Source: a virus. From it: 64,000 nt of DNA. The stretch lies in the IMG/VR virus record IMGVR_UViG_3300009702_000018, positions 39,046 to 103,045 of that record; one strand, given 5' to 3'. Both the position numbers and the translations under genes were made by a program. Positions 27,774-37,039 of this stretch are shown here, piece after piece; positions within the stretch are counted from its first letter, which is position 1; the number at the start of each line of letters is the position of its first letter. Below the pieces are notes generated by a model. It ran no database searches. It saw only the letters and a list, made by a program, of their open reading frames with translations, and was not told where the DNA came from.

Positions 27774-29357
27774 CTAAACCCAGAATCCAGTTGCTGGCTC
27801 TGCATTTTTCTTTTCTATATTATTCCCCAAAAATTCATCTGCAGCACGCAATGCTAAAGTTAAAGCAGTAATTCTATCTTTTTTAAATTGAGAAGGAACA
27901 TCAAAAGTATAATAATTACCCTTGCCTTCAGCTTGTATAACAAGCATTTCTCTTTTTAAACTTAAAATTTCCTGTGCCATTTCTTCATATTCTTTATCTG
28001 AATGATGTCTTATATCAATTGGGAACTCTATCATTCTATGTTGCATTTCTGCTTTTAATTTAATATATAAATTATTAATTACAGGAGTAGTAAAATTAAC
28101 CATTCTCAATATATGTTCTCCTGGTAAATCAATTGTATCTTTATCATCCATATCATAAATAGGTGGCTGTGTTTCTCCTGTTTCTGTAACATGTTTAACT
28201 GCTAATAAATCTTTTAAAGTGGTTCCTCCTCCCCCAGAATCCATGTTAATCTGAACAACATTAAATAAACTTATAAATTTTCTAATAGCAGAAACCATAG
28301 CTTGATATGTTTTACCATTTAAAGTAAAACATCTGACAACTTGTTTTTGTCCCCCTATTAATTTTAAAAGCACAATAGCAAAATTATCTCCCCCCAAAGC
28401 TCTTGCAGCATCAACTCCCATAACATAAGTAGCAGTATCATCTCCAATTGTTTCTATAGGACATTCTGATCTTACAATAACCCCATTTGAATTAACTCTT
28501 GTTTCTGGAGTACATGCATCAATTAATTTTTGAGAAAAAAATCCAATATTTTCAACGGGGAATATACACAAGTTTTCCATCAAATATATTGATCTAATAG
28601 TATCCATCTTCATCATTTTATATACTTCATCATCAACTTCAAAGGGAGGATCTTTTTGAAGTTTTAAATCATCAACAGTATATTCTGATAATCCATATTT
28701 TTCTGGTTGTTCTACTGATAAAATATTATACATTAAATATTGCAAATAAAAATGATTCCAAGTATAATAAGCGGTTGAAGAAATAACATATTTATTTTCA
28801 ACATCTTTTTGTTTAACGTTCATCATTGGGCGAATAACCATTTTCACAATATCCTCACCAACTTGAGCATATTCATCTATTAATACAACATTATATCTTC
28901 GACCTCTAACTTTTTGACCTGTCCCTAATGGTAATCCCTCAATAAAGGATCTATTATGAAATCTAACAATATCTTTAAATGTAGTCCTTTGTAATTTTCC
29001 CTTGACGGAAGCCCTAAAAAAAGCAGAATCTTCAAAAAAATCTGCTATTTTTTCAAATAAAAAATCAGTTTGTTTAAAAGATGGTGTTAATATTCCAATT
29101 TTAACTTTGGGATATAACATTGCATATAAAACAGCAAATAAAGCTAATAACCATGTTTTACCAATACCACGACTCATTAAAACTAAATTATTTTTCTTAA
29201 ACCAAAGAGATCTCAAAACCTTTCTTTGATACCAAGCCAAATCAACACCTAACAAATCTTTAGCCGCAATAACGGGATGTTGTCTATAAAATAAAATTAG
29301 TCGTTCACTATTGTTTAATTTATATTTTTCATCTTTTGCTAATCTAACATATGTCAA
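27774..29357 (-). CDS. terL: terminase large subunit
   Basis: The product has 527 residues, starting at TTG in a TTGA overlap with the small-subunit gene; no in-frame ATG precedes the ATPase motif. Walker A is MSRGIGKTWL (residues 61-70) and Walker B VVLIDEYAQV (157-166). The C-terminal RNase H-like nuclease shows VMGVDAARALGGDNFAIVLL and INMDSGGGGTTLKDLL. It is the motor and nuclease that packages DNA through the portal encoded next door. Confidence 0.95.
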   Translation of the reverse strand: MTYVRLAKDEKYKLNNSERLILFYRQHPVIAAKDLLGVDLAWYQRKVLRSLWFKKNNLVLMSRGIGKTWLLALFAVLYAMLYPKVKIGILTPSFKQTDFLFEKIADFFEDSAFFRASVKGKLQRTTFKDIVRFHNRSFIEGLPLGTGQKVRGRRYNVVLIDEYAQVGEDIVKMVIRPMMNVKQKDVENKYVISSTAYYTWNHFYLQYLMYNILSVEQPEKYGLSEYTVDDLKLQKDPPFEVDDEVYKMMKMDTIRSIYLMENLCIFPVENIGFFSQKLIDACTPETRVNSNGVIVRSECPIETIGDDTATYVMGVDAARALGGDNFAIVLLKLIGGQKQVVRCFTLNGKTYQAMVSAIRKFISLFNVVQINMDSGGGGTTLKDLLAVKHVTETGETQPPIYDMDDKDTIDLPGEHILRMVNFTTPVINNLYIKLKAEMQHRMIEFPIDIRHHSDKEYEEMAQEILSLKREMLVIQAEGKGNYYTFDVPSQFKKDRITALTLALRAADEFLGNNIEKKNAEPATGFWV

Positions 29358-30238
29358 CTTAAATCAATCCCGTCTGGTAATTCTTTTTCTGTTTTCTTAG
29401 GAACTTCTTTTTTATCATTCAAAGACAATGCTATTTCTTCGGCAATCTTTTTAGTTTGTGCTTCTTCAATAACCTCTGGATTTTTCCCATTCAACTGTAA
29501 CATAGCTTTCATTTTTTCAATTGGAGGTAAAACATTGTTGGGGGGTTTTTGATCTTTTTGAAATTGTAGTTTGGCTTCTTGCTCATACATTGCTTTTAAT
29601 TCTTCTGGCATTTTTTTAAATTTCTCTTCCAATTCTAAAGCAATTTCTGCCACATTGCCATCAATTTTATTTATTATTCCTGCTCTTTGTTCTCTGGTAA
29701 TACCCAACTTAGTTTGTAATTCAGTAATTCGTTTTAAGTTTTCAGTCATTCTTTTCCCATAATCGTTTTTAGGATAAGCAATTTGTTTTTTAAATAATCT
29801 TCGTTGTAATAACTCTTCTACAAGTAATTGTTGTACAAGAGGTTTGTCAGAACTATTATTAAAATCAAAATCTCTAAAATATATTTTTTCTCTTTCTTCC
29901 CACCATTTTCTTTCCCCTTTTGTCATACTATTGAAAAAATATTGATCAGTAAATTCATTTTCATCTTTATCTTCTTCAATTGATTCTTTTTCATTTTCAT
30001 CTAATTTTTTTCTGGGTTGTAGATTAGAATGAGACTTCCATTGATACCCTGTTTTCATTTTAATTCTTGTGGCTAAACTATATGGAGCTCTTTCCCATCC
30101 AACTTGAACTTCATCAAAAATTTTATCAATTTTTTCCATTGCTTTATCTTCTGTTAGCCCCTTTTTAATATAATAGTCTAAAAGCAGTTTATACCACTTC
30201 TGCTTATCTTTATCCGACATTATCATTAATTTGCTCAT
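29354..30238 (-). CDS. terminase small subunit-like protein
   Basis: The start is ATG 30238 behind AGGAG (294 residues); the longer frame to 30310 would begin inside the promoter and terminator area. The protein is helical and highly charged, with a central coiled-coil region (ENLKRITELQTKLGITREQR) and a Lys/Glu-rich tail. Its place directly before the large terminase with coupled translation supports the call. At 294 residues it is longer than many small terminases. Confidence 0.6.
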   Translation of the reverse strand: MSKLMIMSDKDKQKWYKLLLDYYIKKGLTEDKAMEKIDKIFDEVQVGWERAPYSLATRIKMKTGYQWKSHSNLQPRKKLDENEKESIEEDKDENEFTDQYFFNSMTKGERKWWEEREKIYFRDFDFNNSSDKPLVQQLLVEELLQRRLFKKQIAYPKNDYGKRMTENLKRITELQTKLGITREQRAGIINKIDGNVAEIALELEEKFKKMPEELKAMYEQEAKLQFQKDQKPPNNVLPPIEKMKAMLQLNGKNPEVIEEAQTKKIAEEIALSLNDKKEVPKKTEKELPDGIDLS

Positions 30239-30250
30239 TATATCTCCTAT

Positions 30251-30267
30251 TTCATTATTAAATACGG
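30251..30267 (-). promoter_or_regulatory. candidate late promoter of the virion operon
   Basis: The minus strand reads CCGTATTTAATAATGAA, ending 13 nt before the small terminase ATG and just downstream of a strong terminator. It is the best placed of the CCGTAT/TTTAATA elements, because a new transcript must begin here. Confidence 0.5.
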
Positions 30268-30295
30268 TTAAATGCAGATAAAATATAAAAAAACC

Positions 30296-30328
30296 AAAAA
30301 AATATCCCATTCAATTCAGAATGGGATA
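30296..30328 (-). terminator. rho-independent terminator of the sigma/clamp operon
   Basis: A perfect 10-bp stem (TATCCCATTC / GAATGGGATA, 6-nt loop, 30303-30328) is followed on the minus strand by seven T. It separates the replication/transcription genes from the virion genes. Confidence 0.85.
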
Positions 30329-30358
30329 AAGTATAATTAAAAATTAGAGAAATAATAA

Positions 30359-30862
30359 TTATAATAATTTAAATTCTTTTGCTACCTCCAATATAACAGA
30401 TTTAATACGTCTAATATTTCCGACAAAAGAAGAATAGCTAATGTTAATAAATTCAGCAATTTCTTTATAACTTTTTCTATCAACATTATATAAAAAAGCA
30501 TAAAAAATAGATATTTGATTTTGAGTCTTTAATCTTGTTACAATTGTACTAATAAATTGATCATAATTACAAGATAAATTTTTTGATACTGTGGCATTTT
30601 CAAATATTCTTACAAAACTATCTTCAAAAATATCTTGTCTTTTTGTATCATATATTAATCTCCTATATTTTGTTTTAATAAGCATTTTAATATAAAAAGG
30701 CAAAGATGATTTTTCTATTTTATAACCATTTAATTTTTCAAAAATAAAAATTCTTATTTCTTGTGCATAATCTTCGAACTTATCCATTGATATTTTCTTT
30801 GCATAATAAACAATATAATTATTATAAGATTGTAATATGTTATTATAATTAAAAATTATCAT
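30359..30862 (-). CDS. sigma-like transcription factor (candidate late sigma)
   Basis: The product has 167 residues. Region 2-like sequence is DKFEDYAQEIRIFIFEKLNG and YIKMLIKTKYRRLIYDTKRQ, the amphipathic helix that would contact the polymerase clamp and -10 DNA. A region 4-like helix-turn-helix is DRKSYKEIAEFINISYSSFV. Size fits small ECF-type or phage sigma factors. It overlaps the clamp gene by 4 bp (ATGA), recalling T4, where gp55 (late sigma) acts with the clamp gp45. Promoters it may use are the CCGTAT/TTTAATA elements. The role is inferred. Confidence 0.65.
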   Translation of the reverse strand: MIIFNYNNILQSYNNYIVYYAKKISMDKFEDYAQEIRIFIFEKLNGYKIEKSSLPFYIKMLIKTKYRRLIYDTKRQDIFEDSFVRIFENATVSKNLSCNYDQFISTIVTRLKTQNQISIFYAFLYNVDRKSYKEIAEFINISYSSFVGNIRRIKSVILEVAKEFKLL

Positions 30863-31956
30863 TTTTCAAGCCCAATAAAAAATTGTAAAACTTTACCATC
30901 ATATAAGTATTGAATCTGATTTGAATCTTTTGTAACCCATTTTGTATCAGAAACTGATTTATATAATGCTTCTTTGAGATTTTTGCCATCTACAAACAAA
31001 GATAAATCAAGATCTCCAGAAGACTCAAATAATTTAATTGTTTCATATGCATGTGTCCTATTTTCTACAAATAATGTTAAAGTATCTTTAGAACACTTAA
31101 TTCCTACTGAATTAGTTTCAGTATCTGAAAAAATTAAAATTCTATTTAAAGCATCTAATACTGTATCTGGATCAATTTTAATATAATAAGCATCATCCAA
31201 TTTATCATAATTATCAATAATCTCTTTTATTTCTTCATATGGATATTTAGTTTCAATTGTAGTAGTAAATATAAAATTTTCAGTATTTCCAATAATTTTT
31301 CCATTTGATACAGAAATATGAATTTCTCCTACTTGTCCCACATTCATCAAACAATCACATGCTTTTTTATGCAATGATAAATCATTTACACTTTTATCAA
31401 AATCAATAGTAGCTCCTCTAATTCCATCACAAGCAATCATTCTTCCATCTGTAATATAAATATTTTGAAGATCATATTGAGACAAATCTTTTGACAAACA
31501 ATGTGAAATACTATTATATTTGTCTGTAAATTCTTTAACGGAAATTTGATAATCTGGAGTATAAACTTGATAATAATCAATATCTAAAAGTTCTCCATTT
31601 TCTGATGCATATTCTTCGTCCAAAAGAGGAAGAGTATATTTAGAATTTCCATGTATAAAAAAGCATTTATTATCCTCAAAAGATATGACAACTTCTCCAT
31701 TGTTAAACCCATTAATTAGCCCGAATAAATACTTTCCCAAGATATATCTATTTTCTTTATCTTCGTCTTTCATATCATAATAATTAATAAATACTGAACC
31801 AATCGTATAATTATCAAATGCTTTTAATTCAATTTGATTTCTTTTTAATCTTATCAATAAATATCTATAAATTAATTGTGTATGATTGTGATTAATAATT
31901 GAATTTAAAATTTGCATCGCTTTTTTTAATTCTGATATTGTTGTTTTAAATTTCAT
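30859..31956 (-). CDS. dnaN: DNA polymerase III beta-type sliding clamp
   Basis: At 365 residues it has the usual size of bacterial beta clamps with three repeated domains. Recognisable parts are MKFKTTISELKKAMQILNSI at the N-terminus, LPLLDEEYASENGELLDI, and the third-domain pattern DALNRILIFSDTETNSVGIK with SGDLDLSLFVDGKNLKEAL. It tethers polymerase to DNA; the cognate polymerase is not in the window. Transcription continues into the sigma-like gene. Confidence 0.85.
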   Translation of the reverse strand: MKFKTTISELKKAMQILNSIINHNHTQLIYRYLLIRLKRNQIELKAFDNYTIGSVFINYYDMKDEDKENRYILGKYLFGLINGFNNGEVVISFEDNKCFFIHGNSKYTLPLLDEEYASENGELLDIDYYQVYTPDYQISVKEFTDKYNSISHCLSKDLSQYDLQNIYITDGRMIACDGIRGATIDFDKSVNDLSLHKKACDCLMNVGQVGEIHISVSNGKIIGNTENFIFTTTIETKYPYEEIKEIIDNYDKLDDAYYIKIDPDTVLDALNRILIFSDTETNSVGIKCSKDTLTLFVENRTHAYETIKLFESSGDLDLSLFVDGKNLKEALYKSVSDTKWVTKDSNQIQYLYDGKVLQFFIGLEK

Positions 31957-32332
31957 TTCTCTTATTCCTTAAATATTTAATGACATCAGCGTATCTTTTA
32001 GGATCTATCATATTTAAATGATATAAAATAAAATCACGCCCGCTGATAAACACCTTATCTTTTATAAAACCATCATGTACTTTTCTATGACAGTTAAAAC
32101 ACAAAGCAATTAAATTTCCCATTGAATCATCTCCTCCATCACTTCTATATCTAATATGATGAGAAGATACCATTACATTACTCCCGCAGATTTTACATCT
32201 GTGTTCTGACGCTTCCAATTTAATATTCTTTTTACTTTTAATTTTCTTTTTCTTAAAAAAATGTTTCTGCGGCGATTTGTTATTTGTAAAATACTTTTTA
32301 TAACCATTAGAATTTACTTTATTTTTTGACAT
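31946..32332 (-). CDS. HNH endonuclease
   Basis: The start is probably ATG 32332 (128 residues), behind AAGGA. A Lys-rich N-terminus leads to an HNH module: CKICGSNVMVSSHHIRYRSD, then GNLIALCFNCHRKVHDG, with both CxxC knuckles and the His-His pair. It could be a packaging-linked or homing-type nuclease; the operon context (clamp, nucleotide enzymes) does not settle which. The start overlaps the preceding gene. Confidence 0.85.
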   Translation of the reverse strand: MSKNKVNSNGYKKYFTNNKSPQKHFFKKKKIKSKKNIKLEASEHRCKICGSNVMVSSHHIRYRSDGGDDSMGNLIALCFNCHRKVHDGFIKDKVFISGRDFILYHLNMIDPKRYADVIKYLRNKRNEI

Positions 32333-32675
32333 TATTATCCTTATATGGTTTGCTAATTTCTGTTCTTGGATCAAACTCTGGATGTGTTCTTTCATACTCC
32401 ATTAGTGTAAAAGCACACCAAACAACAGACGCTAAATGATGTTGTTTATCTTCTTTGTCTATTGTTTCTCCTCCCCACCAAGCATTAGCATGTCTCATCA
32501 TAGCCGCATATAATCTTCCCCAATCAATTCCTTTTTCCCAATTTCTATCTGTATATTTATATGCTCCAATTGTATATACTTCAGCAAGTTTTCTCAAAGG
32601 TTCTATTGGGATTAAATCATATCGTTCTTTTCCATTATCATATTTAATACCTTGTTTTATTTTTTCTGATGGCAT
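32319..32675 (-). CDS. DUF5664-type (dATP/dGTP diphosphohydrolase-like) protein
   Basis: The product has 118 residues. The pattern KYDNGKERYDLIPIEPLRKL, YTIGAYKYTDRNWEKGIDWG, MMRHANAWWGGETIDKED and ASVVWCAFTLMEYER closely matches what I know of the DUF5664 family, sometimes annotated as a dATP/dGTP diphosphohydrolase domain. It would trim or remodel dNTP pools. It lies beside an HD phosphohydrolase and ribonucleotide reductase, supporting nucleotide metabolism. Biochemical activity is not certain. Confidence 0.75.
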   Translation of the reverse strand: MPSEKIKQGIKYDNGKERYDLIPIEPLRKLAEVYTIGAYKYTDRNWEKGIDWGRLYAAMMRHANAWWGGETIDKEDKQHHLASVVWCAFTLMEYERTHPEFDPRTEISKPYKDNNVKK

Positions 32676-33346
32676 ATTTTATATACCCTTTCTTTCAAAT
32701 CTAAAATAGATTGTAAAAATTCTCTTATATCATTTTCTGATTTTTTATCATAATATGAAAAAGAAACCGTATCAACTGCATATTTCCCCCCAACTCTATC
32801 AATAAAATTATTAACCGCTTTCTTTGTCCAATTAGGATTTCGTTGATAATCAAGAGGAAACATATGATTTTTAACAATAGTGCAAATTTTTTCACTATGT
32901 GGAATATTATACATTTTACATAATCCTAATGATAGTTGATAACTATATAAAGCATGATTCTTAAAGTTTCCATATTTAACATAAGAATCATATTTACCTA
33001 AATCATGAAACAATGCCACCCACCTTAAATCAATATTTTCTTCTCCTATTAATTCAAGAACATTCATTGTGTGAGCAAATGCATTTTTAGTTTTATGTTT
33101 TTTCTGAGGAATTTTCACTAATCTATTTAGATATGGGAAAATTCGATCAAGTAATTTATTCTTTTTCAAATACTTGAAACAATCAACTGGATGTTTAGAA
33201 TGAATAATAAATTTTAATATTATTTCTATATCTTTTACAGATAAAATGTTAATATAATCTTTGGTTTTAATTTCTAAATAATATGGAACAGTTTCGTGAT
33301 TATCAACTTTATATAATGAATCTATAAAATAATTTATAATTTTCAT
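32657..33346 (-). CDS. HD-domain phosphohydrolase
   Basis: The product has 229 residues. The HD signature is AFAHTMNVLELI (His92), RWVALFHDLGKYD (His114-Asp115), later His131 and NHMFPLD (His161). The pattern resembles the HD domain of bacterial CCA-adding enzymes and small nucleotide phosphohydrolases. The nucleotidyltransferase domain is absent. It overlaps the DUF5664 gene by 19 bp. Substrate unknown; dNTP or cyclic nucleotide are possibilities. Confidence 0.75.
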   Translation of the reverse strand: MKIINYFIDSLYKVDNHETVPYYLEIKTKDYINILSVKDIEIILKFIIHSKHPVDCFKYLKKNKLLDRIFPYLNRLVKIPQKKHKTKNAFAHTMNVLELIGEENIDLRWVALFHDLGKYDSYVKYGNFKNHALYSYQLSLGLCKMYNIPHSEKICTIVKNHMFPLDYQRNPNWTKKAVNNFIDRVGGKYAVDTVSFSYYDKKSENDIREFLQSILDLKERVYKICHQKK

Positions 33347-33720
33347 TTTTCTTTATCTTCCGTTAAAAACCAATTCTTTCCCAATATTCTATTTTTTTCT
33401 TCTACAATAACAGTAAGAATCCATTTAATTGCTGTCCCATCAAACCACTCTAAAACCATAGGGAATTTAACAAGATCATCAATAAAACTTGCAGCTAAGT
33501 CTAATTTATCCCTACTACTTAAAGAGTCTATATCTCTTGAAAATTTTTCTACTAAATTAATGATATTCTCAAATAAATCAATCATATCATGTGCTTTTGT
33601 AAAAAGTAAAGTCGCATCTTGTAAATGCCACCCTGTAAATGCTTCTGTTGCTTGTTTGGACAGTTTTTCATAGTTTGTATATGATTTTGCCCAATCAATA
33701 AATTTCTCTTTATTAAACAT
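33343..33720 (-). CDS. helical hypothetical protein
   Basis: This 125-residue protein appears all-helical (ATLLFTKAHDMIDLFENIIN) with ribosome site AAGGAG and a 4-bp overlap with the HD gene. It belongs to the nucleotide-metabolism operon. No motif recognised. Confidence 0.55.
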   Translation of the reverse strand: MFNKEKFIDWAKSYTNYEKLSKQATEAFTGWHLQDATLLFTKAHDMIDLFENIINLVEKFSRDIDSLSSRDKLDLAASFIDDLVKFPMVLEWFDGTAIKWILTVIVEEKNRILGKNWFLTEDKEK

Positions 33721-33729
33721 TATATCTCC

Positions 33730-34200
33730 TTAATTATATTGAACTTGTTGACTTTCCATTTTATCCCAACTTAATAATGTTCTACCAATATCAAGAAGAG
33801 TACTAATTTCTTTAACTTTGTCTTTCCCCCTTGCAGCAATATATTCATATGTTTTCACTTTAGAAATCTCATCATTTAATGTTGTAATTTCACCATCAAT
33901 ATCAACATGTATTGTTCTAATGTATAATTTCTTTTCTGTGCTTTTCATACTGTCTGGGGCTTGCTCCCAAGCTATACTTTCTATTTTATCTCTAAATACT
34001 TTAGCCTGTTCTAATATTAAAATAGCATTGGTTGCTAACTCATTAATTCTGCCATATAAATTAGATAATTTAGATAAATCATCCCTTAAAGCATGACCTC
34101 TCTTATTTGTATCTAAATATAAAGTAAAAGTATCAAAAATTGTCTCTGGACAATTCTGAACTTCTTTATTTGCTTTTTGTAATAGTTCTTTATTTAACAT
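33730..34200 (-). CDS. helical hypothetical protein downstream of ribonucleotide reductase
   Basis: The product has 156 residues, helical with coiled-coil character (LYGRINELATNAILILEQAK; AARGKDKVKEISTLLDIGRT). The start overlaps the reductase stop by 7 bp, so the two are coupled. No catalytic residues stand out; function unknown. Confidence 0.55.
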   Translation of the reverse strand: MLNKELLQKANKEVQNCPETIFDTFTLYLDTNKRGHALRDDLSKLSNLYGRINELATNAILILEQAKVFRDKIESIAWEQAPDSMKSTEKKLYIRTIHVDIDGEITTLNDEISKVKTYEYIAARGKDKVKEISTLLDIGRTLLSWDKMESQQVQYN

Positions 34201-36326
34201 TTGCTATATCCACAAGATGGACAAGAAATACATCCATCTGTTCTCCACATTTTTGTATTGCAATTAGGACATCTAATTAATAATAATTCTTTTTCTTGTT
34301 CTTCTTTTTCTTTTGAATATTCTAATAATCGTTTAGCCACAAGATCTAAAATGCTTGTATATTTAGATCCATTGTGGAATATCATTTCATCTCCTTTCAC
34401 TCCTTTTATTTGTTTTGCTATTTTTTTAGCAGGAATCCCATGTTGTAAAGAAACAGAAATTAATCTTCCTACTCCTTCAGCAAAAGCATTAATATCTGCT
34501 CCAGATTTCCCAATTGTTAAAATAACTTCACAAATATTGCCTTGACTTGTTTCATTAAATGTTAATAATAGATTCCCAAAAGATGTTTTTATTTTTTCAG
34601 TAGTTCCTTTCATTAATGTTACTCGATTAAAGACTTTTCTATCAAATGCCTTATTTTCCTTCTTTGTTGACAAAACTTGATTTTGTCTTGATCCGTCTCT
34701 ATAAACAGTAATACCCTTACATTTCAAATCATAAGCCATTTGGAATGCTTTATCAACATCTTCTACTTTAGCAGATTCAATCATGTTGATAGTTTTAGAT
34801 ACTCCACTATCTGAATGTTTTTGAAATATAGATTGTATTTTAACATGTTGTTCAATAGATAAATCTGCCGCAGTAACAAACAAATCTCTAATATGTTTAG
34901 GTATTTCTTCAATATTTTGAATACTTTGACTTGATATAACTTTTTCTTTTAATTCTTGTGTAATAGGAATTTCTTCTTCTTCAAGAGCTTCTTCAAATAA
35001 TGAATTAAATTCAATAAGTTTAGTATTATCCATAACATTTTTAATAAAAGCAACAGCAAAAATAGGTTCAATGCCAGAAGATACACCTGCTAACATTCCT
35101 GTGCTTCCCGTTGGGGCAATAGTAGTAGTCCACAAATTTCTTCTTTTAATTTTTAACTCTTGACATGCTTTTGGTATTCCTTTTATTTTCCCAAGATGTT
35201 CACTTGCTTCTAAAGACCACTTATGAATATTTCCATATACTTTATCTGCAAAATCTTGAGATTCTTTGGATCCATAGACAATTCCTAGTTTAATAAGTGC
35301 ATCTGCAAATCCCATAATACCAAGCCCAATTTTTCTTGTTTCTGCATGTGTCGTTTTAATAATATCTAATGGATAAGAATTCATTGAAACAACAGAATCT
35401 AAAAATCTTGTGGCACTATATGTATCTTCTCGAAGTAAATCAAAATCAAACTTTTTATCCTTAACATATTTAGTTAAATTAAGTGCTCCCAAATTACAAG
35501 ACTCATAATTTCTTAATGGTTCTTCTCCGCATGGATTGGTTGATTCAATTGTCCCATATTGATTTGCTTTATTAGTTGTATCAATAAAAAATAAGCCTGG
35601 TTCTCCTGTTTTCCACGCATTTTTACAAATTTTATCCCAAACATCTTTTGCTTTTAACTTTCTAACAACTTGTTTAGTATTAGGGTCAATTAATTCATAT
35701 TCTTCATTTTTCCTCAATGCTTTCATAAATGTATCGGTTATGGCAACAGAAAGATTAAAATTGGTTAATTCAGAAGTATCTTGTTTGACATCAATAAATT
35801 CTAATATATCTGGATGTGTAACCGATAAAATCCCCATATTTGCTCCCCTTCGTGCTCCTCCTTGTTTTATTTGCTGGGTTATACTATTATACATTTTCAA
35901 AAAACTTACTGGTCCACTTGCTACTCCAGATGTTGTTTTAACTCTACTACCTCTGGGTCTTAATTTAGAAAAATTAAATCCTGTTCCCCCTACACTTTTA
36001 TGAATTAAAGCAGCATATTTTGCTGTATCCATTATGCTTACCATTGAGTCTTCTATCCCTAAAACAAAGCACGCTGCCAATTGAGCATCAGCTTTTCTAG
36101 AATTTATAAGAGTAGGTGTATTTGGAACAAATCTCAAATCATTAATCATTTCATAATATATTTTAAACCACTTGTTCTTATCTGCTTTAGTCTTTTCATC
36201 TTGTGAAATATAATCTGCTACTCTTTTACATAAATCATCCCAATTTTCTAAAATTTTTCCTTTTGCATCTTTTAATGCATATCTTTTATTAAATAATATT
36301 TGTGCATTTTCACTCAATACGGTCAA
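34194..36326 (-). CDS. nrdJ: class II (B12-dependent) ribonucleotide reductase
   Basis: The product has 710 residues; TTG start behind GGAGG, overlapping the previous stop (TTGA). Hallmarks: VPNTPTLINS, AACFVLGIEDS with redox Cys86, GGTGFNFSKLRPRGS, active-site NPCGEEPL with Asn264-Cys266-Glu268, and redox Cys277 in ESCNLGALNL. It lacks an N-terminal ATP cone. The C-terminus carries a zinc-ribbon CPNC...CPSC (686-705) and final GYSKC, the usual tail of adenosylcobalamin-dependent reductases. It makes dNTPs from NTPs without oxygen or a second subunit, useful in anaerobic hosts. Confidence 0.95.
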   Translation of the reverse strand: MTVLSENAQILFNKRYALKDAKGKILENWDDLCKRVADYISQDEKTKADKNKWFKIYYEMINDLRFVPNTPTLINSRKADAQLAACFVLGIEDSMVSIMDTAKYAALIHKSVGGTGFNFSKLRPRGSRVKTTSGVASGPVSFLKMYNSITQQIKQGGARRGANMGILSVTHPDILEFIDVKQDTSELTNFNLSVAITDTFMKALRKNEEYELIDPNTKQVVRKLKAKDVWDKICKNAWKTGEPGLFFIDTTNKANQYGTIESTNPCGEEPLRNYESCNLGALNLTKYVKDKKFDFDLLREDTYSATRFLDSVVSMNSYPLDIIKTTHAETRKIGLGIMGFADALIKLGIVYGSKESQDFADKVYGNIHKWSLEASEHLGKIKGIPKACQELKIKRRNLWTTTIAPTGSTGMLAGVSSGIEPIFAVAFIKNVMDNTKLIEFNSLFEEALEEEEIPITQELKEKVISSQSIQNIEEIPKHIRDLFVTAADLSIEQHVKIQSIFQKHSDSGVSKTINMIESAKVEDVDKAFQMAYDLKCKGITVYRDGSRQNQVLSTKKENKAFDRKVFNRVTLMKGTTEKIKTSFGNLLLTFNETSQGNICEVILTIGKSGADINAFAEGVGRLISVSLQHGIPAKKIAKQIKGVKGDEMIFHNGSKYTSILDLVAKRLLEYSKEKEEQEKELLLIRCPNCNTKMWRTDGCISCPSCGYSKC

Positions 36327-37039
36327 TTTTTACCTCCAATATTTAAATCTAATCTAACAGCCTCTGCTCTCCAATCTTTTGTATCTATTATTAAATAGCC
36401 ATTATCAATAGATGGAATTGTAATAAAATTAGAAGTTGGGAAAATCTTAACTGCACCCCACCAATTATACTTCCCAACAATAGTATAATAGGGTCTAACT
36501 GTTCTTAATAGAGAAAACATTTCTGAAGAAAAATGAACACTATTTTTTTTATGATTATCAATTATATCATACAATAATAGAATATTTATATTTGCTTTTT
36601 TCAATTGATTTACCATTGTTATATTAAAATGTCTTTTTTCATATCCAAACAATTTTGTATGATTATAATATTTGTAACTATAACTTCCTCCCAATCCACC
36701 AACTATGATAGATTCTTCATTTTTCTTTAATTCAATCGTCTCTCCGTCTTTTATTAATGTAAAATTGTTAATTTGTAATGAATGATCATAAATTTGTCTT
36801 ATAAATGATAAATTATCATGAGGTCCTCTAACGGCATAAACGGGAACAATAAATTTCTCCTCACCATATAAATATTTATAAAATTGATTATCTTTTATAA
36901 ACTTGGGTAATTTATTTTCATTCTTATAGAGAATCCCAAAGTCTCCAGTACATAAAACAAAATCTGCTCCAGATTTCTTTATATATTCATTTATTTTATG
37001 AAGTTTCCCTTGAGTATTCCCAACAACTAAAATTTTCAC
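36323..37039 (-). CDS. calcineurin-like phosphoesterase-type protein, degenerate metal motifs
   Basis: The product has 238 residues with a GTG start in a GTGA overlap. The order of motifs follows metallophosphoesterases: MKILVVGNTQGKLHKI (usually D-x-H-G), ADFVLCTGDFG (GDxxD-like) and VYAVRGPHDN (usually GNHD). Key Asp/His in the first motif and Asn in GNHD are changed (GNTQG; GPHD), so catalysis may be altered or lost. Related eukaryotic Cwf19-like proteins show similar wording. Neighbours are glycosyltransferases and the reductase. Confidence 0.6.
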   Translation of the reverse strand: MKILVVGNTQGKLHKINEYIKKSGADFVLCTGDFGILYKNENKLPKFIKDNQFYKYLYGEEKFIVPVYAVRGPHDNLSFIRQIYDHSLQINNFTLIKDGETIELKKNEESIIVGGLGGSYSYKYYNHTKLFGYEKRHFNITMVNQLKKANINILLLYDIIDNHKKNSVHFSSEMFSLLRTVRPYYTIVGKYNWWGAVKIFPTSNFITIPSIDNGYLIIDTKDWRAEAVRLDLNIGGKN

